The notes below the pieces were generated by a model. That model saw only the letters and a program-made list of their open reading frames with translations. It did no database searches and had not been told where the DNA came from. The position numbers and the translations under genes are program-made. From Okeania sp. SIO3I5 (lineage in GTDB: Bacteria; Cyanobacteriota; Cyanobacteriia; Cyanobacteriales; Microcoleaceae): a stretch of 62,737 bases of DNA. Positions 46,977-55,328 of this stretch are shown piece by piece; position 1 is the stretch's first letter, and each line of letters begins with the position of its first letter. The stretch lies in assembly GCF_010672085.1 (NCBI RefSeq), contig NZ_JAAHHT010000033.1:3501-66237 (forward strand), written 5' to 3'.

Positions 46977-47669
46977 ATGTCTCAAACAATATTAAAACCT
47001 CAAAAAACAATTCCAATCTTAGAAAATGGAGACCGACTAACGCGCTTTGAATTTGAAGAGCGTTATGAACAAATGCCTCATATTAAAAAAGCAGAATTAA
47101 TTGAAGGAATTGTTTATATAGGATCACCCGTAAGATTTAACCAACATGGAAAACCCCATGCTCTGATTATGACTTGGTTAGGAATATATTGGTCAGCTAC
47201 ACCAGGGGTAACAGTAGGAGATAATTGCACAGTACGTCTTGATGCTGACAATGAACCTCAACCCGATGCTTTACTCAGAATTACTGACAATGGAAAATCT
47301 ATAATTAGTAAAGATGACTATGTAGAAGGTGCGCCAGAATTAATAGTAGAAATATCAGCTAGTACCGCTTCTATTGATTTACATGATAAATTAAAAGTTT
47401 ATCGACGTAATCAAGTTCAAGAATATTTAGTTTGGCGAATTTATGATGGAGAATTTGATTGGTTTCGGTTAAGAGAAGGCAAATATATTCAACTTCAACC
47501 AAATGAAAAAGGTATTATTTGTAGTGAGTCTTTTCCTGGATTATGGTTAGATATAGCAGCTTTACTTACAGGAGATTTAGCTCAAGTATCAGCTATTTTA
47601 CAGGAGGGATTAAATTCTTCAGAACATAAAAATTTTGTCAAAAAATTGACAACAAAATCTGATTCATAA
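46977..47669 (+). CDS. Uma2-family (DUF820) putative nuclease-fold protein
   Basis: 230 residues from ATG 46977 (upstream in-frame TTG/ATG at 46929 would add a repeat-coded stretch). Uma2 proteins have a PD-(D/E)XK restriction-like fold. Visible order: RFEFEERYEQMPHIKKAELIEG (E-rich entry), PDALLRI near 100 (PD motif), APELIVEISASTASIDLHDK near 124-143 (the E-x-S segment), KLKVYRRNQVQEYLVWRI. The family is hugely expanded in cyanobacteria; role uncertain, with links to mobile or stress functions suggested. Alone between repeat arrays. Confidence 0.9.
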   Translation: MSQTILKPQKTIPILENGDRLTRFEFEERYEQMPHIKKAELIEGIVYIGSPVRFNQHGKPHALIMTWLGIYWSATPGVTVGDNCTVRLDADNEPQPDALLRITDNGKSIISKDDYVEGAPELIVEISASTASIDLHDKLKVYRRNQVQEYLVWRIYDGEFDWFRLREGKYIQLQPNEKGIICSESFPGLWLDIAALLTGDLAQVSAILQEGLNSSEHKNFVKKLTTKSDS

Positions 47670-47966
47670 TTAATTTTATCGACTTTAGATGTCTAATTAA
47701 ACTATTCAGAAATCATGAGAAAAAAACAGGTATTATATATAATAATTTGCATTTGCTAGAAAAGTCGTCTGCAGCGAGGATAGGAAGCAATCTCAAATAT
47801 GGCGCGAGATTGCTTCCTTCCACTCCGTTCCAGTCACAATGAACTACAATAATTAATTATCAATATTTGAATCAAATCTCCCATTTTCAGCGAATAAACA
47901 AGAAAATTCCGTATTTAAAGCCTCCCTATTACAGGAGGTACTAATAAATGATAACTGATAACTGAA
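47670..47966. other. Spacer with inverted gattgcttcc sequences
   Basis: aggaagcaatctc and gagattgcttcct (47781-47820) form a hairpin, also seen near 9855-9890. gataact heptamers end just before the DUF3082 start. No gene. Confidence 0.6.
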
Positions 47967-48296
47967 ATGACAAATTCTACTTCCAAATCTAACAAAACAT
48001 CTACTCCTAAAGTGAACCCTTTACAATGTTTAGCGAGTTCTGTAATTTCTGGTGGATTAGCAACACTTGCCTATTTATTGATGAAATCAATTGCTGAGAC
48101 ATTTGCTCGTAAACCTATTATTTCAGATAATGTTTTTGTGGTGAATATGTCTACTGCTGTTCGGACTTTAGTAGTGGGAGTTATTGCTTTTGCTGCCTGT
48201 ATGTGTGCCATGGTTACTATCGGTTTAATTGCCTTAGCTATACAAACTATAATTCAGGGATTTAACAAGAAAGAAATGCCTCCGAATGAAGGTTGA
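47967..48296 (+). CDS. Small membrane protein, DUF3082-like
   Basis: 109 residues. Two or three membrane helices: CLASSVISGGLATLAYLLMK (about 20-39), TAVRTLVVGVIAFAACMCAM (about 63-82) and MVTIGLIALAIQTIIQGF (to about 101). The pattern of a first helix, then VRTLVVG and GLIALAIQ, matches the cyanobacterial DUF3082 family as I remember it. Function unknown. The ATG follows a gataact heptamer run directly, so the leader is repeat-derived. Confidence 0.72.
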   Translation: MTNSTSKSNKTSTPKVNPLQCLASSVISGGLATLAYLLMKSIAETFARKPIISDNVFVVNMSTAVRTLVVGVIAFAACMCAMVTIGLIALAIQTIIQGFNKKEMPPNEG

Positions 48297-48306
48297 ATAG
48301 TGAAAT

Positions 48307-48430
48307 TATAGCAATCCTAAATGATTGGTGAAAAAAACTGTAGGGGTTTGGTCTCCAAATCCCATTTTCTTAGGGGTTTGGAAACCAAACCCCTACTATA
48401 AAATATTACATCCTATTTAGGATTTCTATA
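48307..48430. repeat. R3 palindromic element (tatagcaatcctaaat termini)
   Basis: Left end tatagcaatcctaaatgatt, right end tatttaggatttctata, imperfectly inverted. Interior: two ggtttgg/ccaaaccc palindromes. Same terminal family as the nested insert at 180-314. It starts about 10 bases after the DUF3082 stop. Confidence 0.75.
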
Positions 48431-48546
48431 TAGCAGCATTAGGATAATTGACCATAAAATAAGGTTTTAAACCTCCCCTTGAAATAGGATCAAAATTTTG
48501 ACGTTACAGTAATTTATGGAAATTATTTCACATCTAAAGTTTGAAA

Positions 48547-48690
48547 CTATTTATAACATTCTCTTTTTAAATTGGTATTACTTAATTCTAGAGCATTAGC
48601 ATGACTGTTAAACATTTTTGTTAAAATACCAGCAAGAGTGACGCTAATTAGACCAGTTAAAAATAAAAATTGACGGCGTTTTATACTCAT
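48547..48690 (-). pseudogene. N-terminal relic of a Tat-type exported protein
   Basis: 47 codons from ATG 48690: MSIKRRQFLFLTGLISVTLA, a twin-arginine-type signal (RRQFLF and hydrophobic stretch), then GILTKMFNSHANALELS, ending at a TAG inside the aattatttcac/ttggtatt interspersed repeat (48500-48578). The mature protein is gone, so this is the head of a gene cut off by repeat insertion. What it exported cannot be told. Confidence 0.6.
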
Positions 48691-48712
48691 AATTAATGAG
48701 AAAATAAATTAA

Positions 48713-48811
48713 CAGGACTTACGCACCCAAATAAGAAACCGGGTGTATTGCCCTGATTATTATTTCTCAGGAAATTCCGTTGATAAACCCGGTTTCTGTG
48801 TCAGTCTTAAT
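48713..48811. repeat. R1 palindromic element, cccggttt-type interior
   Basis: Starts caggacttacgcaccc, ends tctgtgtcagtctta, a decayed right end. Interior arms gaaaccgggtg and aaacccggtttc. Confidence 0.7.
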
Positions 48812-48905
48812 TAAGTAGAAAAAAGACTATAGTCCATAGTACAAATTTGTCTTTTATTTGATCGCTTTATTAGTCGATTTGTTGAGTCCAAAAGGTATAG
48901 AAAAA

Positions 48906-49700
48906 ATGTCAGAAGACCAATTACAACAACCAAATTCAGAACAACCTGAAACAACAGCACTTTCCCAGGAAACAACAGAAACTCCTGATGTGGCATCCGC
49001 AACCCAACCTCAAGAAGAACCCATGACTGAGAATGAATCAGTTATGGCCAAACCTGGACTTAAGCAGCAAGTTTTGCGGTTGGTTCGTTCTTTACTACCA
49101 GAGTCCCTAAGTCAGAACCTTTCTGATGAGTTGTTGACTGGGGCGATCGCTGGTATTTTTGCCTTAATTTTGGTAATTATTTTTGTTTCTTTTCCTTCTA
49201 GTCAACCTACTACTGAAGTGGCAGATATTTCTGTGGTGGAAGAGTCTGAATTAACAGAGGCGATCGCTCCGGAAGAGTCTCTAGCTTCTACAATAGATTC
49301 AGAAAATATAGAAATTTCTGATTCAGCATTACCCGAAGCTCCTGAATCTATAGAACCCGTTACACCTCCACCTCCAAAGTTAACACCAGAGCAAATTTTT
49401 CTAGTGTCAATTCAAAATCAGATTGATGATTTAGCTAATCAATATGGTGGTGGAATTGTTGAGTCTTTAAAATTTGATTTTCCCAGTAATTTATTAATTG
49501 CTGAACTGAGTAATGATTGGTATGATTTGACTCAAGAAGAACAAGACGAATTAGTAGATAAAATGTTTGGGGAAATCCAAGATTTAGACTTTAAGAAATT
49601 GACATTAATCAACTCTCAAAGCAAAATAGTAGCTCGGACTTCAGTGACTGATTTTAAGATGGTTGTTTTAGAGCGATCGCTCTTCAAATTACCAGGGTAA
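48906..49700 (+). CDS. Single-pass membrane protein of unknown function, acidic linker
   Basis: 264 residues from ATG 48906. Residues 1-50 are Gln/Glu/Thr-rich and disordered; a helix GLKQQVLRLVRSLLPESLSQ leads to one membrane span (about 84-102, GAIAGIFALILVIIFVSF); then a long Glu/Ser/Pro-rich linker (105-160) and a compact C-terminal domain (about 165-264; TPEQIFLVSIQNQIDDLANQ, SLKFDFPSNLLIAELSNDWY). I recall similar cyanobacterial proteins but no function. An upstream in-frame start (48858) would add 16 residues and has no better ribosome site. Confidence 0.75.
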   Translation: MSEDQLQQPNSEQPETTALSQETTETPDVASATQPQEEPMTENESVMAKPGLKQQVLRLVRSLLPESLSQNLSDELLTGAIAGIFALILVIIFVSFPSSQPTTEVADISVVEESELTEAIAPEESLASTIDSENIEISDSALPEAPESIEPVTPPPPKLTPEQIFLVSIQNQIDDLANQYGGGIVESLKFDFPSNLLIAELSNDWYDLTQEEQDELVDKMFGEIQDLDFKKLTLINSQSKIVARTSVTDFKMVVLERSLFKLPG

Positions 49701-49702
49701 TT

Positions 49703-49737
49703 TCAGTTATCAGTTATCAGTTATCAGTTATCAGTAT
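49703..49737. repeat. agttatc heptamer array after the membrane protein
   Basis: About four copies of agttatc begin two bases after the stop codon at 49698-49700. Same unit at 2808-2842, 34302-34330 and 53296-53323 (or its complement). Confidence 0.9.
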
Positions 49738-49985
49738 CTCTTGCTTAAACAAGAGGTTTAAAATGTGGAATTTTATTTTTTTATCCCCTTAAAAAGCAGG
49801 AGGTTTGAGACCTGATTTATTTGGAGATTTTAAGCATTTAGATATTAGCTGTCAGCTATTAGCTATGAGTTATTAATTCATTAGCAAAAGCTGACAGCTG
49901 AATGCTTATATTAATCTGTTGTCATCTTCAATAATTTTATAGTACAATAAAAAACTTAGGATAAAAAAGTGAGTAAAAATAGATA

Positions 49986-50456
49986 ATGAGTAAAAAAAGC
50001 GGTGAAGGACAAAAAATAATTGCTGATAATCGCCAGGCAAGATTTAATTATCATATTATAGAGACTTATGAAGCTGGGGTAGCATTACAAGGAACAGAAG
50101 TAAAATCAATCCGAGAAGGTAAAGTCAACTTACGGGATGGTTATGCTTTAATTCGTAATAATGAAGCATGGTTACTTAACGTTCATATTTCCCCATATCA
50201 AAAAGCAGGAGATTTTTTTAATCACGAACCTCGGCGTAGTAGAAGATTATTATTACATAAACAAGAGATTCGGAAATTAATAGGAAAAGTAGAACAACAG
50301 GGATTAACTTTAGTACCTTTGAGAATGTATTTTAAACGCGGTTGGGTAAAAGTTGATATTGCTTTGGCGCAAGGTAAAAAACTTTATGATAAGCGTGAAA
50401 CTATTAAGCGTCGAGATGATAAACGAGCTATGCAAAGAGTAATTAAACAATATTAG
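49986..50456 (+). CDS. smpB: SsrA-binding protein SmpB
   Basis: 156 residues, family length. Binds tmRNA and delivers it to stalled ribosomes. Family marks: NRQARFNYHIIETYEAGVAL, GTEVKSIREGKVNLRDGYALI (about 35-56), YEKDGNF-type stretch replaced by NHEPRRSRRLLLHKQEI, and the C-terminal basic tail KLYDKRETIKRRDDKRAMQR that enters the mRNA channel. Stop TAG at 50454-50456. The tmRNA gene is not in this window. Confidence 0.96.
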   Translation: MSKKSGEGQKIIADNRQARFNYHIIETYEAGVALQGTEVKSIREGKVNLRDGYALIRNNEAWLLNVHISPYQKAGDFFNHEPRRSRRLLLHKQEIRKLIGKVEQQGLTLVPLRMYFKRGWVKVDIALAQGKKLYDKRETIKRRDDKRAMQRVIKQY

Positions 50457-50719
50457 ATTAATGGCAATTTCGTTTAAAAAAAGCCAAATCATAATATTTC
50501 TCTAATTACTTACTTTATTTACCAGAAAATATTTCAACAATTAATAATGAATAATGAATAATTACCTCTTCTTTTCAAGGATAGGATTGACTCGAAGGAA
50601 AATTTTTATTTATTATCCCTTTAAAAGGGGAGGCTTTAAAGCCAAAATTTTCGGTAAAATATTTACGCTTAATTGCTCTATTTAAAGAAGAATAATTCTC
50701 TGTACTTATTAGCTTGGGA

Positions 50720-50850
50720 AATGCTATATAAACTTCTATTTATCCAATAGTTAGGTTTTCTTTGAAGGTGCATAACTGCTACTACCAAAATCCCAGTTTC
50801 TGAAAGCTTATAAACTATGCCATAGGGAATAGCTTCGATGCCATTTCTTG
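50720..50850 (-). pseudogene. C-terminal relic of a RelE/ParE-family toxin
   Basis: In a 70-codon minus-strand frame the middle reads AIPYGIVYKLSETGILVVAV followed by MHLQRKPNYW, the well-known end of ParE/RelE toxins (typical pattern FPYxIVYxxxxxxIxVLAVxHxxRxPxYW). The part that should precede it is replaced by repeat sequence (ccaaaaccctac family), and no antitoxin gene is nearby. A broken toxin-antitoxin remnant. Confidence 0.72.
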
Positions 50851-50937
50851 TTGTGCAAAAAACTGTAGGGTTTTGGTCTGCAAACCCCATTTTCCTTGTT
50901 CCTTCCTTATTTCCTCTTAATTTGTTACTTTAAACAA

Positions 50938-51235
50938 ATGACAAACAAACCCCAATAGCAATTCATACTACCAGTCCGTAGTTAGATTGAGCTATGAGTA
51001 ATTTTCCCGAAAATATTCCCTGGCAAAGTTGGAATTTCAGATCAGAGTTATAGACTCATCTACTTTCCTTTTTCCTTCTTACCTCAAACAAATGACAAAT
51101 ACACCAAAAAAATCTGATTTAGCAATAGTCCGGAGTTAGGTTTAGCTATTAGTAATTTTCCTGAAAATATTCGCTCTAAAACTTGGAATTTCAGACTAGA
51201 GTTATAGACTCATCTACTTTCCTTTTTTCTTCTTC
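50938..51235 (+). pseudogene. Two decayed copies of the tsaB 5' end
   Basis: ATGs at 50938 and 51092 lie 308 and 154 bp before the tsaB ATG (51246). Both copies share blocks with the gene: ccagtccgtagttag versus ccagtccggaattag, gctatgagtaattttcc versus gctattagtaatttt, and actcatctactttcc. Both frames stop early (after five codons and fifteen codons). A tandem triplication of the gene head plus leader, two copies decayed. Confidence 0.88.
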
Positions 51236-51245
51236 CTTCAACCAA

Positions 51246-51872
51246 ATGAAAAATACAGAAAAAAAATCTGGTTTAGCAATTCATACCACCAGTCCGGAAT
51301 TAGGTTTAGCTATTAGTAATTTTGCTGAAAATACTCGCTTTAAAACTTGGAACTTAGGGCGAGATCTATCGACTCATCTACATCAAAAATTACAAGAGTT
51401 TCTGCCACCTCAAACTTGGCAAGATTTAAACTTTATTGCTGTTGCTAAAGGTCCCGGAAGTTTCACAGGTACTCGTATTGGTGTAGTCACCGCTAGAACT
51501 TTAGCTCAACAGTTAAATATTCCACTATTTGCAATTTCAACTTTAGCAACTGTAGCTTGGTCATATAAACAGAAAAGTCATAATTTATCCCTACAAATGC
51601 CTGCTCAAAGAAACCAGTTATTTACAGCTATTTATCAGGTAGAAGAAATGGGTATTAATCCTCTTTTAGAAGATACACTAATGAATCCCACAACATGGAA
51701 AAAAATATTAGAAAATCGGGAAAATTCTTATCAGTTAATTGAGGTTGAAAATGGTTTAGGAAAATCTGTTGTAAGTCTCTTAGAATTAGCTCATTTAGAA
51801 TGGCAAAAAGGAAATAGAACTCATTGGTCAGAAGCATTACCTTTTTATGGAAAAAATCCTTTCAACAATTAA
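51246..51872 (+). CDS. tsaB: tRNA threonylcarbamoyladenosine synthesis protein TsaB
   Basis: 208 residues from ATG 51246, where the homology to TsaB starts (GLAIHTTSPELGLAI). The in-frame start at 51183 lies in duplicated DNA and would add 21 non-family residues. TsaB binds and activates TsaD in making the t6A base next to the tRNA anticodon. Family marks: HLHQKLQEFL (helix), FIAVAKGPGSFTGTRIGVVTARTLAQQL (the KGPGSFTGxR signature), and PAQRNQLFTAIYQ. Gene stands alone; its head was duplicated twice upstream. Confidence 0.94.
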   Translation: MKNTEKKSGLAIHTTSPELGLAISNFAENTRFKTWNLGRDLSTHLHQKLQEFLPPQTWQDLNFIAVAKGPGSFTGTRIGVVTARTLAQQLNIPLFAISTLATVAWSYKQKSHNLSLQMPAQRNQLFTAIYQVEEMGINPLLEDTLMNPTTWKKILENRENSYQLIEVENGLGKSVVSLLELAHLEWQKGNRTHWSEALPFYGKNPFNN

Positions 51873-51875
51873 TAA

Positions 51876-52152
51876 TTAGGGTTTGGTGATTAAATATAAA
51901 AGCATTTACATATATAATGTTTTAGGCATTTTAAGTCGTCAAAAAGTACAAGATTTTTGCTCTAAAGAGCTGCAAAAAGTTAGAATGAAAGGGTTGACGC
52001 GAGGCAGAAAAACCAAGGGATAATTCTTCCTCCTGCCTTCTCGCTCATTCCTTACTCTTCCTGTCTCCCCCTCCTGGGAGGGGTTAGGGGTGGGTTGTCT
52101 TGAGTCTCCTGACTCCTACTCTCACCCATAAGATTTTTTCAGCAAACCCTAA
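51876..52152. repeat. R2 MITE-like element with ttagggtttgctga termini, copy 1
   Basis: 277 bp. Left end ttagggtttggtgattaaat, right end tttttcagcaaaccctaa: inverted termini of about 14 bases. The interior left part (atttacatatata, ttttaagtcgtcaaaaagta) is shared with the copies at 52707 and 60324. Contains a cctcctgggagg palindrome. No open frame. Begins four bases after the tsaB stop. Confidence 0.85.
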
Positions 52153-52706
52153 TTACCTAATTAATAATGAATAATTAATAATTACCTTTCCTTGAAACTG
52201 ATAGGATTGACTAATCATGAAATTTTTTATTTATTATCCCCTATCCAAGGGGAGACTTTAAAACAAAATTTTTCGGTAAAAACTTGAGTAGATTAATTGC
52301 CATACTTCCGATTAGCTCCTCCGAAGTACGTCATATCTAAATCTTCCCTTGAGAAGAAAAAAATTTCTTTTAACTCAATCCTTCTATTACAAAAGAGGTA
52401 AGAGATTGAATGTATCAGGAAATATAAAAAGGAGATAGGGAACAGGGAACACTTAACAGGGAATAGGGAATAGGGAATAAGGAGAAAACAATCAAGACAA
52501 ATATTTGTCTGAAAAATATAAGAAAATAAGTATTGAATACTTCTCTATCTACCAAACTTCAATCCCTTGAAGTATTACCGCTTTTAGATTTTAGCCACAA
52601 GTGATGCTCTATTAATATTTATTTTACAAACAGTCTCTAATTGTTAATTGTTAATTGTTAATTGTTAATTATTAATTATTAATTATTGAACTACTACCTA
52701 GGATAT
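52153..52706. other. Non-coding spacer between two R2 elements
   Basis: Contains ccctatccaaggggagac and similar arms, aacaggg/aataggg heptamers (52440-52480) and ttgttaa/ttattaa heptamers (52637-52688). Nothing else recognised. Confidence 0.75.
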
Positions 52707-52926
52707 TTAGGGTTTGCTGATTAAATATCAAAGCATTTACATATATAAGGTTTTAGCCATTTTAAGTCGTCAAAAAGTATCAGTTTTTTGCTTAAAAGAG
52801 CTGCATAAAGTGAGGACTTTGGGGCAGAGCGAGGCAGAAAAATCAAGGAAAAATTATTTCTCCTACAATCCCAGTCTTCCCACACTTCCCACCCTCCCCA
52901 CACTTTGCTTTTTTCAGCAAACCCTA
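52707..52926. repeat. R2 MITE-like element, copy 2
   Basis: 220 bp. Left end ttagggtttgctgattaaat, right end ttttttcagcaaaccct. Shares atttacatatataaggttt and ttttaagtcgtcaaaaagta with copy 1. Non-coding. Confidence 0.87.
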
Positions 52927-52989
52927 TTTAAGGATTTAGTAAATAAACCCCTACCATAACAATCTTTTTTCCAAATTCTCTAAGCTCTC

Positions 52990-53157
52990 CTAATCTTTTT
53001 CCTTTTGAGAATCACTCAATTTTTTATCTTGATTATTTGCATCTACTTCTACTTCTGCTGCTGCTTCATTTCTTTCTTTCGCATCCATTTTTTCTTGCCA
53101 ATCATTCAGTTGTTTAAAAAGTTTTTGATTAATCTTAAATACAGGTTTTTCAGACAT
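52990..53157 (-). CDS. Small charged protein of unknown function
   Basis: 55 residues if started at the ATG at 53155-53157 (MSEKPVFKINQKLFKQLNDW); the longer reading adds nine residues (MIFVQEEKI). Highly charged: QEKMDAKERNEAAAEVEVD, then KKLSDSQKEKD. Hydrophilic, mostly helical, no Cys. Two R2 elements lie upstream on the map and repeats follow. I do not recognise it; codon-like periodicity suggests it is real, but it could be a relic. Confidence 0.5.
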   Translation of the reverse strand: MSEKPVFKINQKLFKQLNDWQEKMDAKERNEAAAEVEVDANNQDKKLSDSQKEKD

Positions 53158-53349
53158 TATTTTTTCCTCTTGAACAAAAATCAAAATTAGATATAAGCTA
53201 TTTTAACTCACCAATAAATCAGCTCTCAATCTTCCCATTTCTATGAGAATAAAAAAGGAAATTTTGGATTTTATTGCCACTGGATGAACCGAAGTTACTG
53301 ATAACTGATAACTGATAACTGAAATAACCTCTATCTAAATTTATTATAG

Positions 53350-53586
53350 CTATGAAATAGTTTTCCACAGAGGTAGTATTATTCCTACCAAAGCACCTAT
53401 AAGTAAAACTATAGTGCTTAAATAACTAATACCAAACCCTAGAGTTCGTTTCTCTGCCGCTTGATAATAACCCCAAGCAAATAAGATACGTCCTAATACC
53501 CAAATCACACCAATACCAGCACCCCAAAGTGGATTAACAAACAGAGAAAAAAGCCATAAAGAATCCCCACAAATTATTTTAACCAC
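53350..53586 (-). pseudogene. MAPEG-family membrane protein, 5'-truncated
   Basis: 78 codons: LWLFSLFVNPLWGAGIGVIWV, then LGRILFAWGYYQAAEKRTLG and a last helix YLSTIVLLIGALVGIIL. This is the C-terminal 60 percent of a MAPEG protein (microsomal glutathione transferase/eicosanoid group, normally about 130 residues). The N-terminal helix and the RAHxNxxE motif, which carry part of the active site, are absent, and the upstream sequence is unrelated. Probably a relic; a short expressed form cannot be excluded. Confidence 0.7.
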
Positions 53587-53972
53587 TATTGACCAAAATT
53601 ATTGCAGTAGTAATTAATCTAATCTTAGTCCATATTTCAAATTTTACACTTAGGGCAAAATAGCAAAAGAATACGTTCAACTATTTTCTTTTAAAAGAGA
53701 AATTTTAGTGTGTGGTTTATAATCAAAATTTTATTGCAGAAATTTTTCAACATCATTTATGTAAATGGAATTATCATCAACGTGTTTGATAATTATTGCA
53801 TCTACTTTTAGTAGTTTTACTCTTAATTTGTCAAGATTTTTTTTATTTGTAGTAGTGCAATTTTCGATCTTTTTAATATATTAAAAAATCTCCCAAAAAT
53901 AACCAATTATAGTTCCTACAATTGTTAATATCTCAATAATTAAAGGTAGTTTAGTAAACATCTTGTTAATAC
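53587..53972. other. AT-rich spacer
   Basis: 386 bp of AT-rich sequence without a credible gene or repeat that I recognise. Confidence 0.6.
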
Positions 53973-54395
53973 TTAATAATTTGATTGTCTGTGAACTTTA
54001 TTAGATAACTTAAACCCTCTCATATTCACCCCCCTTGTACAATGAAAGTCTCTACAAGTTTGTGAGCGGATGTCGTAGATACTACAGGTTTTTGTCTGTC
54101 TATTCAAGGCATAACAAAATCCATCAGCATCACGTCTTAAAACTTTTAAACCCAAATTCTGATCAAAATAAGCATCATAATTTACATGAGCTTCTTCTTC
54201 AGGCATTACCAAAGTTCCACGCAACGCACAACATTGTGCCCTGCAATAAAACAACGCATCCAAGCAGTCGCAGTCAAACAATATCCAAGCACCATCAGCT
54301 CCATCCTCCATCCTAATTTCTCCTGACGGCACTTCCTTGATTATTGTTTTTCTTCCAATAACAGGAAATTTTTCTTGTTGTAAATTTGTCCGCAT
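53973..54395 (-). CDS. YkgJ-family Cys-cluster protein
   Basis: 140 residues. Cys pattern: FDCDCLDALFYCRAQCCALR near residues 40-59, then FCYALNRQTKTCSIYDIRSQ and TCRDFHC near 108-127. This matches the YkgJ (putative zinc- or iron-chelating) family: CxxxCxxCC followed by C-x-IY-xxRP-xxCRxFxC. Function unknown; members may carry a metal cluster. The ATG overlaps the upstream frame's TAA by one base (ttaatg arrangement), so it is coupled to the 79-codon ORF before it. The C-terminus (SNKVHRQSNY) lies by a repeat-poor AT-rich spacer. Confidence 0.78.
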   Translation of the reverse strand: MRTNLQQEKFPVIGRKTIIKEVPSGEIRMEDGADGAWILFDCDCLDALFYCRAQCCALRGTLVMPEEEAHVNYDAYFDQNLGLKVLRRDADGFCYALNRQTKTCSIYDIRSQTCRDFHCTRGVNMRGFKLSNKVHRQSNY

Positions 54396-54634
54396 TAAAT
54401 TCTCGATTCTATTTCGTTTAATTCGTTATTTTCTATTAGTTGTTCTGATGAATCTTCCTCAATCCCTATGTATTTCCAAATTGTCACATTATAATTACTG
54501 AACCAATAAGGAACATCAATAATTAATTGATAATTATTTGTTAACTTAGGAAATATTTCTAAGTTAATTTTATTGAGCAACAGACGACGAGATTCTTGCA
54601 CCTTAGTATCAGGATTTCCCCCTACTATATGCAA
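54395..54634 (-). CDS. Small ORF coupled to the YkgJ gene, probably 5'-truncated
   Basis: 79 codons from a TTG. Contains ESRRLLLNKINLEIFPKLTN, YQLIIDVPYWFSNYNVTIWK and an acidic end. No family recognised. The stop overlaps the YkgJ start, which supports translation. The frame ends upstream in a TAG at 54650-54652, and sequence from 54618 on matches a TnpB gene on the other strand, so the original 5' end was probably lost when an IS200/IS605-type element inserted. Confidence 0.5.
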   Translation of the reverse strand: MHIVGGNPDTKVQESRRLLLNKINLEIFPKLTNNYQLIIDVPYWFSNYNVTIWKYIGIEEDSSEQLIENNELNEIESRI

Positions 54635-54910
54635 CTTAAAATTGCCAAGCTACACACAAAGGTAGCTAATATCCGTCATGACGTGCTTCATAAATTGACA
54701 ACTTACCTAGCTAAAAACCACAGCATTGTTGCTCAAGTGAAGATTTGGATGTTAGCGGTAGGAGTCAACTTTTACTGTGGTGTCGGCAACGGATAGTTAA
54801 CCAAAAGTTTCGTCCTGCTACTCCCGTTGGAAGAGAGTTGGGTGCTAGGTACGATGAGTTGCTGACTAAATATTCTAGTGATGGAAGTTTCGGGACAGTT
54901 CAGGCTATTA
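54618..54910 (+). pseudogene. TnpB (IS200/IS605 family) relic
   Basis: The plus strand reads LKIAKLHTKVANIRHDVLHK followed by LTTYLAKNHSIVAQ, the conserved TnpB stretch (pattern KxARLHxKIxNxRxDFLHKxSxxL). The next motif, vVEDLxxxxM, appears as VKIWML, with frame damage. The zinc finger and RuvC ends are missing. After that, cgtcctgctactcccgttgg may be the element's end. An R1 palindrome is inserted at 54914. TnpB is the RNA-guided nuclease related to Cas12; this copy is dead. Confidence 0.7.
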
Positions 54911-54913
54911 CTA

Positions 54914-55006
54914 CAGGACTTATGCAGAACCACCATATCTAGTAGGGGCGAATGGCATTCGCCCTCTACAGATAGCGTATTGTTTAAGAATTTGCGTAAG
55001 TCCTGT
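54914..55006. repeat. R1 palindromic element, gcgaatgg-type interior
   Basis: Starts caggacttatgcagaac, ends atttgcgtaagtcctg; interior ggggcgaatggcattcgccc. Inserted at the end of the TnpB relic. Confidence 0.85.
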
Positions 55007-55269
55007 ACTAAATATTTTGATCATATTTTGATCGGCAGATTGAAGCGATCGCACAAGCGTGAAACTGCAATGGCTGATGCCAAAGCTGTCATTTTAGTTA
55101 TCAGTTATCACTCAAAAGATGAAATTTCTAGAGATATACCCTCTGTGCTTCCTCTGTAAAAATCTACCCTTTGTGCTTCATCTCACTGGAGTAGGCAAGA
55201 GAGCGCTATTCAAAAACCAGTGTATGTATAAATTTAGATTTACTTAATGTTGAGGATCAAAATAATAAA

Positions 55270-55328
55270 GAGTCCCTAATTGCTTTCCAGTCTATCAACG
55301 AAATATGATCATTGTGACTGAGGGACTC
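55270..55328. repeat. Inverted repeat gagtccct...agggactc
   Basis: Eight-base perfect arms about 43 bp apart. Could be a small mobile-element end pair or a hairpin. Function unknown. Confidence 0.5.

Noticed and set aside
52990-53190. Plus-strand frame opposite the small charged protein
   Set aside because: Hydrophobic low-complexity shadow (ICIYFYFCCCF) of the charged minus-strand frame.
54878-55159. 93-codon plus-strand frame with RLKRSHKRETAMADAKAVI
   Set aside because: Runs through an R1 palindrome and the end of the TnpB relic; no coherent domain, though the last part could be another relic.
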